From contig JAFGPY010000010.1 in assembly GCA_016935955.1 (NCBI GenBank), forward strand, positions 1-6,010: 6,010 nucleotides of DNA, read 5' to 3'. Shown one piece after another: positions 1 to 5,805 of this stretch. Origin of the DNA: Planctomycetota bacterium. Its GTDB lineage: Bacteria; Planctomycetota; Phycisphaerae; FEN-1346; JAACEH01. The notes below the pieces were generated by a model, which did no database searches, was not told where the DNA came from, and worked only from the letters and a program-made list of their open reading frames with translations. The first letter of the stretch is position 1; every line of letters begins with the position of its first letter. Both the position numbers and the translations under genes were made by a program.

Positions 1-128
1 GGCAGGCCGGTCGTCTTGCTGTAGAGCGGCGCGTCGACGGGCACGGGGCAACTCCAAAGGGCCGCCAGTGTGATGGCGGCCAGGATCAGGTATCGTCGCA
101 CTCGGTCAGGGCGACCACGTCGGTCCAT
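1..128 (-). CDS. N-terminal fragment of exported phage-cluster protein (3' end outside window)
   Basis: Only the first 42 codons lie in the window. The fragment begins MDRRGRPDRVRRYLILAA: an Arg-rich N-region, then a hydrophobic segment at about residues 13-25, then LWSC. This is a signal peptide or membrane anchor. The Cys at residue 27 could be a lipobox, but Trp at -2 is atypical. I chose the ATG at 126-128 because GAGGA (135-139) sits 6 nt upstream. A GTG nine codons later (99-101) is possible but has no visible ribosome-binding site. The start lies inside the 3' end of the preceding structural gene (about 43 nt overlap), so the two are probably translationally coupled. Function is unknown; a secreted or membrane protein at the end of a tail operon could belong to lysis or a fibre module, but nothing here shows that. 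Confidence 0.6.
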   Translation of the reverse strand, partial: MDRRGRPDRVRRYLILAAITLAALWSCPVPVDAPLYSKTTGL

Positions 129-1012
129 TCGGTGTCCTCGTCGGCCTTCTCCAGGACGGGGACGGATGTCTTCTTGAGCTGGAAGGCGTGCGTCGTCGTG
201 TCGTAGCGGAAGCTGGTGACAACCTCGGCCAGCTTGGTCACCGGCACCTCGCCCGCGACATGGTACAGGTGCAGCCCTCCGGAGGCGTCCCGGTAGGCCA
301 CGGCCGCGCTTTCGGCCGAGACTTCGGCGTACTCGGTCTTCGGCAGCCGCCCGCACTCGGGCGAGAGCGCGGTTTCCAGTTCGAAGCCGGCCAGGTCCTT
401 GACGGTGTAGGTGAACGAGCAGTCGGTGCCGGCGTCGCCCGCCTCACCGCCGTCCTTGGTCACGGTCACCGGGAAGAGCGCCGGTGGCACGGCACCTGCA
501 ACGTGGACGACGGCCCACTTCAGGCCCGTGCCAGGTTCCTTCCACAGGATCGTGGCCGCGCCGCTCTCGCGGCTCTCCAGGCTCGCGGCCTCGCCGTCCT
601 TGATGTCAGCGAAGCGGTGGTCTTCGTTCTGAACGTCGATGTGGACGGCGCAGACGCCGGCGGCGCAGGCCATGCCGACTTTGCCGCCGGCGAGCGGTTC
701 GAGCAGGATGACGAAGCGGCCGAGATGGTCGGACTCACTCGGTGTGCTGCCGTTCAGGACAACCTTGCTCTTGAAGGCGTTCTCGTTGTCGGTGGGCGTG
801 ATGACCGGCGTGTCGATGCCCAGCACGTCGAACCGCAGGCGGTCCGCGCCGCTGCCGTTCTTGACGAGCACGATGCCCGCCTGGCGGAAGGCCGCACGTT
901 CGGTCTGGCTGCTGGCCTGCTGGCGGCGCTTTTGGTCGACTGCGGCGTCGACAAAGGCGTTGTAGGTCGGCGCGGGAATGACCAGCGGATCGCCGGACTT
1001 GACCTTCTTCAT
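86..1012 (-). CDS. phage virion structural protein of planctomycete prophage type
   Basis: Protein of 308-309 residues without signal peptide or membrane segments. It opens with an SGDPLVIPAPTYNAF block (residues 7-21), followed by a helix (AFVDAAVDQKRRQQ). The middle is beta-rich: GRFVILLEPLAGGKVG at 99-114, then GVCAVHIDV and ILWKEPGTG. The C-terminal beta region is about 197-309. From memory, this pattern recurs in uncharacterised proteins of planctomycete prophage tail regions; I infer a tail-tip, baseplate or fibre-associated role and cannot name it more closely. Two ATGs are adjacent at 1015 and 1012. GAGGA (1018-1022) is only 2 nt from the first but 5 nt from the second, so I prefer 1012. 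No minus-strand promoter is evident, so it probably depends on readthrough across the opposing lipoprotein gene. Confidence 0.8.
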   Translation of the reverse strand: MKKVKSGDPLVIPAPTYNAFVDAAVDQKRRQQASSQTERAAFRQAGIVLVKNGSGADRLRFDVLGIDTPVITPTDNENAFKSKVVLNGSTPSESDHLGRFVILLEPLAGGKVGMACAAGVCAVHIDVQNEDHRFADIKDGEAASLESRESGAATILWKEPGTGLKWAVVHVAGAVPPALFPVTVTKDGGEAGDAGTDCSFTYTVKDLAGFELETALSPECGRLPKTEYAEVSAESAAVAYRDASGGLHLYHVAGEVPVTKLAEVVTSFRYDTTTHAFQLKKTSVPVLEKADEDTEWTDVVALTECDDT

Positions 1013-1037
1013 CATGTTCCTCTTGGGCCATTGATAC

Positions 1038-1066
1038 TTGACAACCCGACGCCTAGCTGCTAGATT
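1038..1066 (+). promoter_or_regulatory. sigma70-type promoter for the inserted lipoprotein gene
   Basis: A consensus -35 box TTGACA (1038-1043) is followed by a 17-nt spacer and TAGATT (1061-1066), which matches 4 of 6 positions of TATAAT. Transcription would start near 1073, just ahead of the GGAGGG ribosome-binding site at 1078-1083 and the ATG at 1090. It lies in the 77-base gap before the divergent structural gene and is the best promoter match I see in the window. The plus-strand gene therefore probably has its own transcription unit. Promoter function is inferred from sequence only. Confidence 0.6.
1053..1063. promoter_or_regulatory. 11-bp inverted repeat overlapping the promoter, possible operator
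   Basis: CTAGC-T-GCTAG is a perfect inverted repeat with a one-base centre. It fills the end of the promoter spacer and covers the first three bases of the -10 box. A repressor dimer bound here would block RNA polymerase. The repeat is short, so chance occurrence is quite possible, and no regulator gene is in the window. Confidence 0.3.
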
Positions 1067-1089
1067 GAGTGCGTAGTGGAGGGCCAGCC

Positions 1090-1794
1090 ATGAAAACTGG
1101 TTTCAGCACAATCATTCTCTGCTGCATGGCTGTTGTGGCGACGACCGGGTGCTTCAACTCTACCCGTTCTTTCACGATCACGGCGGTCAGTGCCATTACC
1201 GGGGAAGAGATCAGCGATCAGCCGGTCATCCTTTTCTATTACGCTTACGAGTACAGTACCTCCGGTGGGCACCTCGTGCATCGGTTGGTATGGCACTGCG
1301 ACGTGCAATACTACTCGGGCAAGAGCCCACTGAAGATAGAGCCTCCGTATCACTTGGCGTTTGATCCCTTCATACTCCCGGGAACGTACTGGGCCATGAG
1401 GCACATAGAGGTTGTTCCGGGCTACGAGTTCCCAGGAACCTGGGATTCCGTCCGAGAAGCATATGTGTTCCGTCCGCTCGATGACAAGGTCATTGACTTC
1501 GATGCCTTTCGTCAAATCCAATTCCTGCGTTACGACCTCGACGCATTCAATGTGGTTGAAGGAGTTGATCTGGCGGCCAGAGACCAGTTCTGCCGAGCGA
1601 TCATAGATTCGTACGACACTTGGCACCGACGGTGGGGGGACGTAGACGTCAGGCGACAGTACTACAAACGAGAGGTGCCGCACCTGGTCGATCCGGCATC
1701 GGGTTTGCGTACCACGGTTGAAGACGCCATTGCTGAAGCAGAGACTGTGGTTGCCAAGATGCATGAATGCCTGAACAATACGCCGTCCCCCTGA
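1090..1794 (+). CDS. putative lipoprotein, phage moron gene
   Basis: Unrecognised 234-residue protein. The N-terminus is MKTGFSTIILCCMAVVATTGC: short positive N-region, hydrophobic core and a probable lipobox TTGC with lipidated Cys21, so the mature protein would be membrane-anchored outside the cytoplasm. Residues 28-53 (FTITAVSAITGEE, then PVILFYYAY) and PGTYWAMRHIEVVPGY at 97-112 look like a beta-sandwich of the transthyretin/carboxypeptidase-regulatory kind, which is tentative. The C-terminal part, about 136-230, is more helical and charged. I chose the ATG at 1090 because GGAGGG (1078-1083) lies 6 nt upstream; an in-frame GTG at 1069 lies ahead of the predicted transcription start. It is the only plus-strand gene here, it is poorer in G+C (47-50% in two counted lines), and it has its own promoter. 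These are hallmarks of a moron. A role in lysogenic conversion or superinfection exclusion is conjecture. Confidence 0.75.
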   Translation: MKTGFSTIILCCMAVVATTGCFNSTRSFTITAVSAITGEEISDQPVILFYYAYEYSTSGGHLVHRLVWHCDVQYYSGKSPLKIEPPYHLAFDPFILPGTYWAMRHIEVVPGYEFPGTWDSVREAYVFRPLDDKVIDFDAFRQIQFLRYDLDAFNVVEGVDLAARDQFCRAIIDSYDTWHRRWGDVDVRRQYYKREVPHLVDPASGLRTTVEDAIAEAETVVAKMHECLNNTPSP

Positions 1795-1803
1795 CTCAGC
1801 GAG

Positions 1804-2610
1804 CTATGCCCCAATCCCCAGCCCGGAGAAGTCGCCGTCCTCGTAGACCTTCTCGATGTAGACCGCCACGGGCTTCTTCACCAGGGCCTTGGCCGTGTCG
1901 TCCTCGGCGTCCTCGTAGCGGACCCACATGTACTCCCAGCCCTTCTTGGCAATGCCCGTGATCTCCCCGACCGTCAGGCCCGTCTTGTTCTCGCTGCCGG
2001 CGAACCGAAAGGTGATCTCCCAGTCTTCTTCGCCGCGCTTCGAGCCCGAAGCGCCGAGGAACAGGCACTCGCCGGCGTCGAGGCCCTTGAAGGCGGCGTT
2101 GTTGACCTTGCCCGTCAGGCGGAAGAGCGTCCCGCGGTAAGCCAGCGTGACCACGGCATCGGCCAGGTAGTGCGTTTCGGCGAAGTTGTAGACCGGCACG
2201 GTGATGTCGACGCCCTGGACGCTGTCGTGTGTTACGCCGATCGCGCCACCGTAGTCCGGCGCGGTGCCGCTCGCGGCATACTTAGCCACCGTCTGCAGGC
2301 TCTGCGTGATGTGCTGCGTCCCGCCGCCCGTGTCGAAGCTGAAAGACGAGTCGCCTGTCTCGGGCCGCTCGGCCGGCTTGGCCACGCCGTAGCGCACCGT
2401 GCCGTTCCACAGGTCGCGGCCGTCGACCGGTTCGATCTCGGCCGACTGGCGCACCAGGCCGTCATAGGTTGCCGGCGAGTCGATCAGCAACTGCGCCTTG
2501 GCAACCGTGTCGTCGTCGGTGCCGCGGATGGTGTAGGTCAGCTCGACCGAGGCGTTGGCCCCGGTGGTCGATGCGCGGCTGTCGAACTTCTCGAGGACGG
2601 TGACAGGCAC
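1804..2610 (-). CDS. tail-associated structural protein (planctomycete prophage family)
   Basis: Soluble, beta-rich 268-residue protein with no signal peptide. Distinctive blocks are TGDSSFSFDTGGGTQHITQS (85-104), IGVTHDSVQGVDITVPVYNF (124-143), LTGKVNNAAFKGLDAGECLF (165-184), EEDWEITFRFAGS (194-206) and KKGWEYMWVRYEDAEDD (222-238), ending DFSGLGIGA. I recognise these from planctomycete prophage proteins encoded just after the tape measure gene. By position it may be a distal-tail or baseplate-hub component, which is an inference. The start is GTG at 2608-2610. AGGAG (2617-2621) overlaps the TAG stop of the tape measure gene and lies 6 nt upstream, implying coupling across a 9-nt gap. The 3' end converges on the plus-strand lipoprotein gene with only 9 bases between the stops and no terminator. 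Confidence 0.8.
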   Translation of the reverse strand: MPVTVLEKFDSRASTTGANASVELTYTIRGTDDDTVAKAQLLIDSPATYDGLVRQSAEIEPVDGRDLWNGTVRYGVAKPAERPETGDSSFSFDTGGGTQHITQSLQTVAKYAASGTAPDYGGAIGVTHDSVQGVDITVPVYNFAETHYLADAVVTLAYRGTLFRLTGKVNNAAFKGLDAGECLFLGASGSKRGEEDWEITFRFAGSENKTGLTVGEITGIAKKGWEYMWVRYEDAEDDTAKALVKKPVAVYIEKVYEDGDFSGLGIGA

Positions 2611-2619
2611 GGCGGTCTC

Positions 2620-4974
2620 CTATGCGAAGGTCAGGCCCCCCGACTGAGCGGACTGGGCCAGCTTCTTGGTGTTCTTCGCGGTCTCCTCGGTGGCTTTGGC
2701 GGTGCGCTCGGCGGCGTCGCCCGCACCGAGCCCGGCCACGGCAGCAGCATTGAACGTGCCGGTGACGGTGATCTTGTCGGCCGTCTGCTGCAGCATGTCG
2801 CCGAGGCCCGAGAGCGAGTTCTCCAGGTTGCCGACCAGTTCCTCAGGGCTCTTCAGGTCGCCCGGCGGCTCGTCGTCCCCCGCGTCCTTCTGCTGGCGCT
2901 TGGTGCGGGCTTCTTCGATGGCCTTCCGCCACTCGTCGCGGGCCTTGGCCAGGGCCTCTTCGCTGTCGCCCATCTTCCTGCGGTACTCGTCGTCGAGCTC
3001 GCGGTCCTTGTCGAGGTAACCGCGGCCGATCTCGGCCATCGTGGCATCGTGGGTCCGGCTGGCGGCTTCGCGCTTGCGCTGCCGCTCGAGCTCGCGGGCG
3101 GCGCTCTTTCGCTTCTGCTCGTCGTCGATCTCGTTGATCGCAGCATCCCGCTCGGCGTCGATACTGGCGTACTCCTCGTCGAGGTCTGTCGACTGGCCAA
3201 ACAGCCACTTGATCCAGACCCACGCCTTCTTCGCGAAAGCGACCATGTGTTCCCACGAGCGGCGGAAGAAGCCGACGAAGCCGTCCCAGGCCTTGCCGAG
3301 GAAGGCTACGGTCTCGATCCAGGCGACCTCCAAGCCGTGCCAGATGGTCTCGGCCAGGGCCAGCGCGCCGTACCATGCGCCGTAGGCCACGCGGATGAAG
3401 AAGTGCTTGAACGAGAGCCACGCCTTCTGCAGGACGCGGATACCCTTCTGGAACTCCATCTTCAAGGTCAGCCAGAGGATGCGTGCGGCCAGGGCGATGT
3501 CGCCGGCAGCCAGGGCGTCGGCGATGCCACCGTAGGCGGTGGTGGCCTCATCCTTCAGTACGGAGAACTTCTCACCCAGCCAACCGAGGGCCTTGGCGGC
3601 TGCGCCGGTGGCGTGGAGCAGGTAAGCGGCCAGAGCGGCCACGGCGGCGATGACGAGGCCGATCGGCGAGAGCAGCGCCCCGAGGATCGTGCCCACCAGC
3701 GCCAGGGCCGACCCGACCCCCGTTGCGATGGTGGCCAGGACACCGAGCGCCGAACCGACGCCGCCGATTAAGGTGCCCAGGATCGTCAAGGCCACGCCGG
3801 CAGCCAGGATGCCCGCGGCGATCTTGGCCACCGTGACAATGAGTTCGCGGTTCTCGACCAGGAAGGCGGTGACGTACCCCGCGGCGGCCGACAGCTTGTC
3901 GGCCAGGTCGCTCACGACCGGCGCGAGGGCGTCGCCGACGGCCAGGGCGATGCCTTCGACCGCCGACCAGAGCCGGCGCAGCGCGCCGCCGATTCCCGCG
4001 TCCATCTCCTCGGCCGTGCGGGCCGCGGTGCCGGAGGCATTGTCGATGCTCTCGTTCAGCCGGTCGAAGGCCGCCCCGGTCAGCTTGGCCGCACCGGCGA
4101 TGGCCCGGTCACCGAACAGTTCCGAAAGCATCGAGACCCTCTGGCCCTGGCCCATCTGGTCCATGGCCTTGCCGATGTCGATGAGGACGTCCGAGACGTT
4201 CCGCAGGTTGCCCGCCTGGTCCATTACGCCGACGCCCAGCCAGCCGAGGGTTTTCTGCACGTCGGTATTGGCCAGCTGCAGCATGACACGCTTCAGGGTG
4301 TTGCCGGCCATCGAGCCTTTGATGCCGAAGTTGGCCAGCGCCCCGAGGGCCTTCGAGGTATCCTCAAGGCTCATACCGTAGGTGGCGGCGACCGGGGCGG
4401 CGTACTTCATCGACTCGCCCAGTTCGCTGATCGACTGCGCCGAGCCATTGGCCGTGGCCGTCAGCACGTCGGCCACGCGGCCGATCTGGCCGGCCTCCAG
4501 GCCGAAGGCCCTGAGCGACGCCCCGGCGATGCCGGCCGCCTCGGCGAGGTCGACGCCGGTGGCACGACCCAGGTTGAGCACGTGGGCAATGGCCGCGTCG
4601 ATCTCATCCGGCGCGAAGCCGGCGCGGCCGAGTTCGGTCATGCCGGCGGCCACTTCGGCGGCGGTGTAGCTGGTGGTCCTGCCGAGAAGCTTGGCTTTCT
4701 CGGTCAGACGGTCGAACTCCTCGGCGGTGGCTCCGGTGACCGCTTTGACAGTGCGCATCTGGTCATCAAAGCCAGAGAAGATGCGCCCGGCGATTGCCAG
4801 CGGCCCCAGCATGGCCGCACCGATGCCGGCCATCTTGAGGCCCAGGTTGCGCACCGAGTCGCCGAAGGCCTTCAGCTTCTTCTCAGCCCGCCGCAGGCCG
4901 CGCACGAGCTTGCTGTCGTCGGCGAAGAGTTCGACGAAGGCCCGACCGGCGCGGATGGCAGTGCTGTTGGCCAA
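2620..4974 (-). CDS. phage tail tape measure protein, TP901 family
   Basis: 784-residue tail-length ruler and channel protein that also scaffolds tail-tube assembly. The N-terminal coil (about 20-45) leads to a hydrophobic stretch (45-66). The TP901-type core at about 65-330 has landmarks TYGMSLEDTSKALGALANFG and LSELFGDRAIAGA. A long Gly/Ala/Leu/Val membrane-like region spans 376-455. A Trp-rich 11-residue repeat spans 517-593. A highly charged coiled coil (about 598-697) is followed by a Gly/Ala/Thr tail. At about 0.15 nm per residue, a known rule for such proteins, the tail would be near 118 nm. A TTG start (4972-4974) is forced: an in-frame TGA lies six codons upstream and no ATG, GTG or other TTG comes before residue 24. 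Only a weak GGA, 9 nt upstream, resembles a ribosome-binding site. No sheath gene is seen, so a non-contractile tail is likely but not proven. Confidence 0.95.
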   Translation of the reverse strand: MANSTAIRAGRAFVELFADDSKLVRGLRRAEKKLKAFGDSVRNLGLKMAGIGAAMLGPLAIAGRIFSGFDDQMRTVKAVTGATAEEFDRLTEKAKLLGRTTSYTAAEVAAGMTELGRAGFAPDEIDAAIAHVLNLGRATGVDLAEAAGIAGASLRAFGLEAGQIGRVADVLTATANGSAQSISELGESMKYAAPVAATYGMSLEDTSKALGALANFGIKGSMAGNTLKRVMLQLANTDVQKTLGWLGVGVMDQAGNLRNVSDVLIDIGKAMDQMGQGQRVSMLSELFGDRAIAGAAKLTGAAFDRLNESIDNASGTAARTAEEMDAGIGGALRRLWSAVEGIALAVGDALAPVVSDLADKLSAAAGYVTAFLVENRELIVTVAKIAAGILAAGVALTILGTLIGGVGSALGVLATIATGVGSALALVGTILGALLSPIGLVIAAVAALAAYLLHATGAAAKALGWLGEKFSVLKDEATTAYGGIADALAAGDIALAARILWLTLKMEFQKGIRVLQKAWLSFKHFFIRVAYGAWYGALALAETIWHGLEVAWIETVAFLGKAWDGFVGFFRRSWEHMVAFAKKAWVWIKWLFGQSTDLDEEYASIDAERDAAINEIDDEQKRKSAARELERQRKREAASRTHDATMAEIGRGYLDKDRELDDEYRRKMGDSEEALAKARDEWRKAIEEARTKRQQKDAGDDEPPGDLKSPEELVGNLENSLSGLGDMLQQTADKITVTGTFNAAAVAGLGAGDAAERTAKATEETAKNTKKLAQSAQSGGLTFA
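3196..3426 (-). repeat. 33-bp-periodic coding repeat: seven 11-residue Trp units in the tape measure protein
   Basis: Residues 517-593 divide into seven 11-residue units: KAWLSFKHFFI, RVAYGAWYGAL, ALAETIWHGLE, VAWIETVAFLG, KAWDGFVGFFR, RSWEHMVAFAK and KAWVWIKWLFG. Trp is at position 3 in units 1, 4, 5, 6 and 7, and at position 7 in units 2 and 3. Phe is at position 9 in units 1, 4, 5 and 6. Eleven-residue units with fixed Trp/Phe are known in siphophage tape measure proteins, where adding or removing units changes tail length. Confidence 0.75.
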
Positions 4975-5059
4975 GAGAGTGGTTCCGACTCAGGGGTTGC
5001 AGGGAAACATTCAGGAGCGTAAGCTTCTCAAGAGAACGTGGCCCGTGTGCTGCGATGGG

Positions 5060-5090
5060 GATGCCCGACGGTCAGTGGCCGTCGGGCATC
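5060..5090 (-). terminator. perfect 12-bp hairpin after the lipoprotein gene, possible terminator or attenuator
   Basis: GATGCCCGACGG and CCGTCGGGCATC form a perfect 12-bp GC-rich stem around a 7-base loop. On the minus strand the stem begins 6 nt after the stop of the 160-residue gene and ends about 85 nt before the tape measure start. Neither strand has a T-run after it, so it is not a textbook intrinsic terminator. It could be a U-tract-less terminator, a partial attenuator that lowers tape measure transcript, or an mRNA-stabilising or processing hairpin. Confidence 0.6.
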
Positions 5091-5096
5091 GGTCTG

Positions 5097-5579
5097 TCAG
5101 GCTGCCGCCGGCAACGCCTGATCCGGCGGCTTGGCCTCGACCGGCGGCACGTTCAACTCACGCTTAACCTGCTCGACGAACTGGATGACCTCTGGCGTGG
5201 CCGTCTGGATGGTCGTCAGCAACTGGTTGATCTCGTCCAGCGTCAACTGCTTCTCAGCGGCGGCCTTGCGGATGGCCTGGATGTTCATGACCAGCCCACC
5301 GCCAATGGCCTCGGCCCGGGCCAGGCTCACATTCTTCGCCTTCAGGCGTTTCCACAAGAGGCCGATGCTCCCCACGCTCGGGATACCCAGCCCGCCGAGG
5401 ATCATCAACCAGTCGGGGATCACCGCGTCGGCGGCCGCGGCCGTGTCGGCCATGCTCTGGCGGTCGAAGCTCAGCGGCGTCAGTTCCACGTAGCCGGTAT
5501 CCTTGTTGAGGCGCATGCACCCGCCGACCAGAAACACCAACCACAACATCACCAGCGACAGCATCAGAATCTTCTTCAT
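5097..5579 (-). CDS. putative phage lipoprotein with a second membrane segment
   Basis: 160-residue protein of unknown function. The N-terminus is MKKILMLSLVMLWLVFLVGGC: Lys-rich start, hydrophobic core and lipobox VGGC, with Cys21 as the lipidation site. A second hydrophobic stretch (about 54-75) ends in the basic patch KRLKAK, suggesting that end faces the cytoplasm. Residues 84-142 look helical (ARAEAIGGGL, QAIRKAAAEK, EVIQFVEQVKREL), followed by a Pro/Ala tail. If the first segment were not cleaved, the topology would be N-in/C-in with two membrane segments, as in class II holins; spanin-like or superinfection-exclusion roles are also possible. None is shown. The ATG at 5577-5579 overlaps the TGA of the preceding gene as ATGA, and GGAGGA (5585-5590) lies 5 nt upstream, so translation is coupled and probably strong. 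Confidence 0.75.
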   Translation of the reverse strand: MKKILMLSLVMLWLVFLVGGCMRLNKDTGYVELTPLSFDRQSMADTAAAADAVIPDWLMILGGLGIPSVGSIGLLWKRLKAKNVSLARAEAIGGGLVMNIQAIRKAAAEKQLTLDEINQLLTTIQTATPEVIQFVEQVKRELNVPPVEAKPPDQALPAAA

Positions 5580-5794
5580 GGCTTTCCTCCGGTAAAGGCC
5601 TCGCGCATCTGCCCAATGGTTTCACGATTGACTTCGACGATCTCGCCGCGGCTGGCGCTGCTGTGTGGATCGAAGTCCTCGGGGCGGTAGGCCCGCGATT
5701 TCTTCGGGTCGCGGTGCGTGTTGGCCATCATGGCCAGCAGCGCCGACGTGTGCCCCCACAGCGACCGGCTGCGGCCTTCGGCCATCCACACCAA
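5576..5794 (-). CDS. tail assembly chaperone T-like domain, probably made by -1 frameshift
   Basis: With the first usable start codon, TTG at 5792-5794, this is 72 residues. It contains WMAEGRSRSLWGHTSALLAM and ANTHRDPKKSRAYRPEDFDP, which I recall from small planctomycete prophage proteins upstream of tape measure genes. The reading frame is open back to 5998 without any ATG, GTG or TTG. The residues before the TTG, GDPWCALWTIAGALGVDPRP from 5869 followed by LTLRQL, look like genuine protein. So the TTG is probably not the true start. The more likely product is a fusion to the upstream chaperone-like gene by -1 frameshifting in their 193-nt overlap, as in lambda gpG/gpGT. Alternatives are reinitiation at the TTG, 11 nt past the upstream stop, or a decayed or mis-sequenced gene. 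The 3' end overlaps the lipoprotein gene by ATGA. Confidence 0.65.
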   Translation of the reverse strand: MVWMAEGRSRSLWGHTSALLAMMANTHRDPKKSRAYRPEDFDPHSSASRGEIVEVNRETIGQMREAFTGGKP

Positions 5795-5805
5795 CTGCCG
5801 CAGCG

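Noticed and set aside
188..1063. 291-codon plus-strand open frame
   Set aside because: Antisense shadow of the 309-residue structural gene; Arg/Ala/Gly/Val-rich with no ribosome-binding site or family resemblance. It would also run into the promoter region.
1069..1089. GTG start seven codons upstream for the plus-strand lipoprotein
   Set aside because: It would precede the predicted transcription start, overlap the ribosome-binding site, and add a poor MRSGGPA extension ahead of a normal lipoprotein signal peptide.
1060..1764. 234-codon minus-strand open frame opposite the plus-strand lipoprotein gene
   Set aside because: Tempting because it matches the operon direction and the length of the opposing gene. 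However, the plus strand has promoter, ribosome-binding site, signal peptide and lipobox, while this frame has no signal or recognisable motif.
1826..1857. GAGAAG/CTTCTC pairing as terminator of the plus-strand lipoprotein gene
   Set aside because: The stem is short, the loop is long, there is no T-run, and the bases are explained as codons of the 268-residue gene.
2843..3421. Minus-strand 192-codon frame overlapping the tape measure gene
   Set aside because: Out-of-frame reading of the tape measure coding sequence, extremely Arg/Gly-rich, with no independent start signal.
2170..3771. 533-codon plus-strand open frame
   Set aside because: It lies antisense to the tape measure and 268-residue genes. 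Its translation is a Gly/Ala/Arg/Leu/Val-rich mix without domain character; such frames arise in GC-rich DNA opposite real genes, whose products here are recognisable.
3650..4381. 243-codon plus-strand open frame
   Set aside because: Antisense to the tape measure core; Ser/Ala/Pro-rich translation typical of a shadow frame.
5007..5034. Possible minus-strand promoter for the tape measure gene (TTGAGA as -35)
   Set aside because: No acceptable -10 box lies 16-18 nt downstream (TGTTTC or GTTTCC), so I do not call it.
5055..5690. 211-codon plus-strand open frame
   Set aside because: Antisense to the lipoprotein gene, which has a perfect ribosome-binding site and signal peptide; the frame is Arg/Gln/His-rich and resembles nothing.
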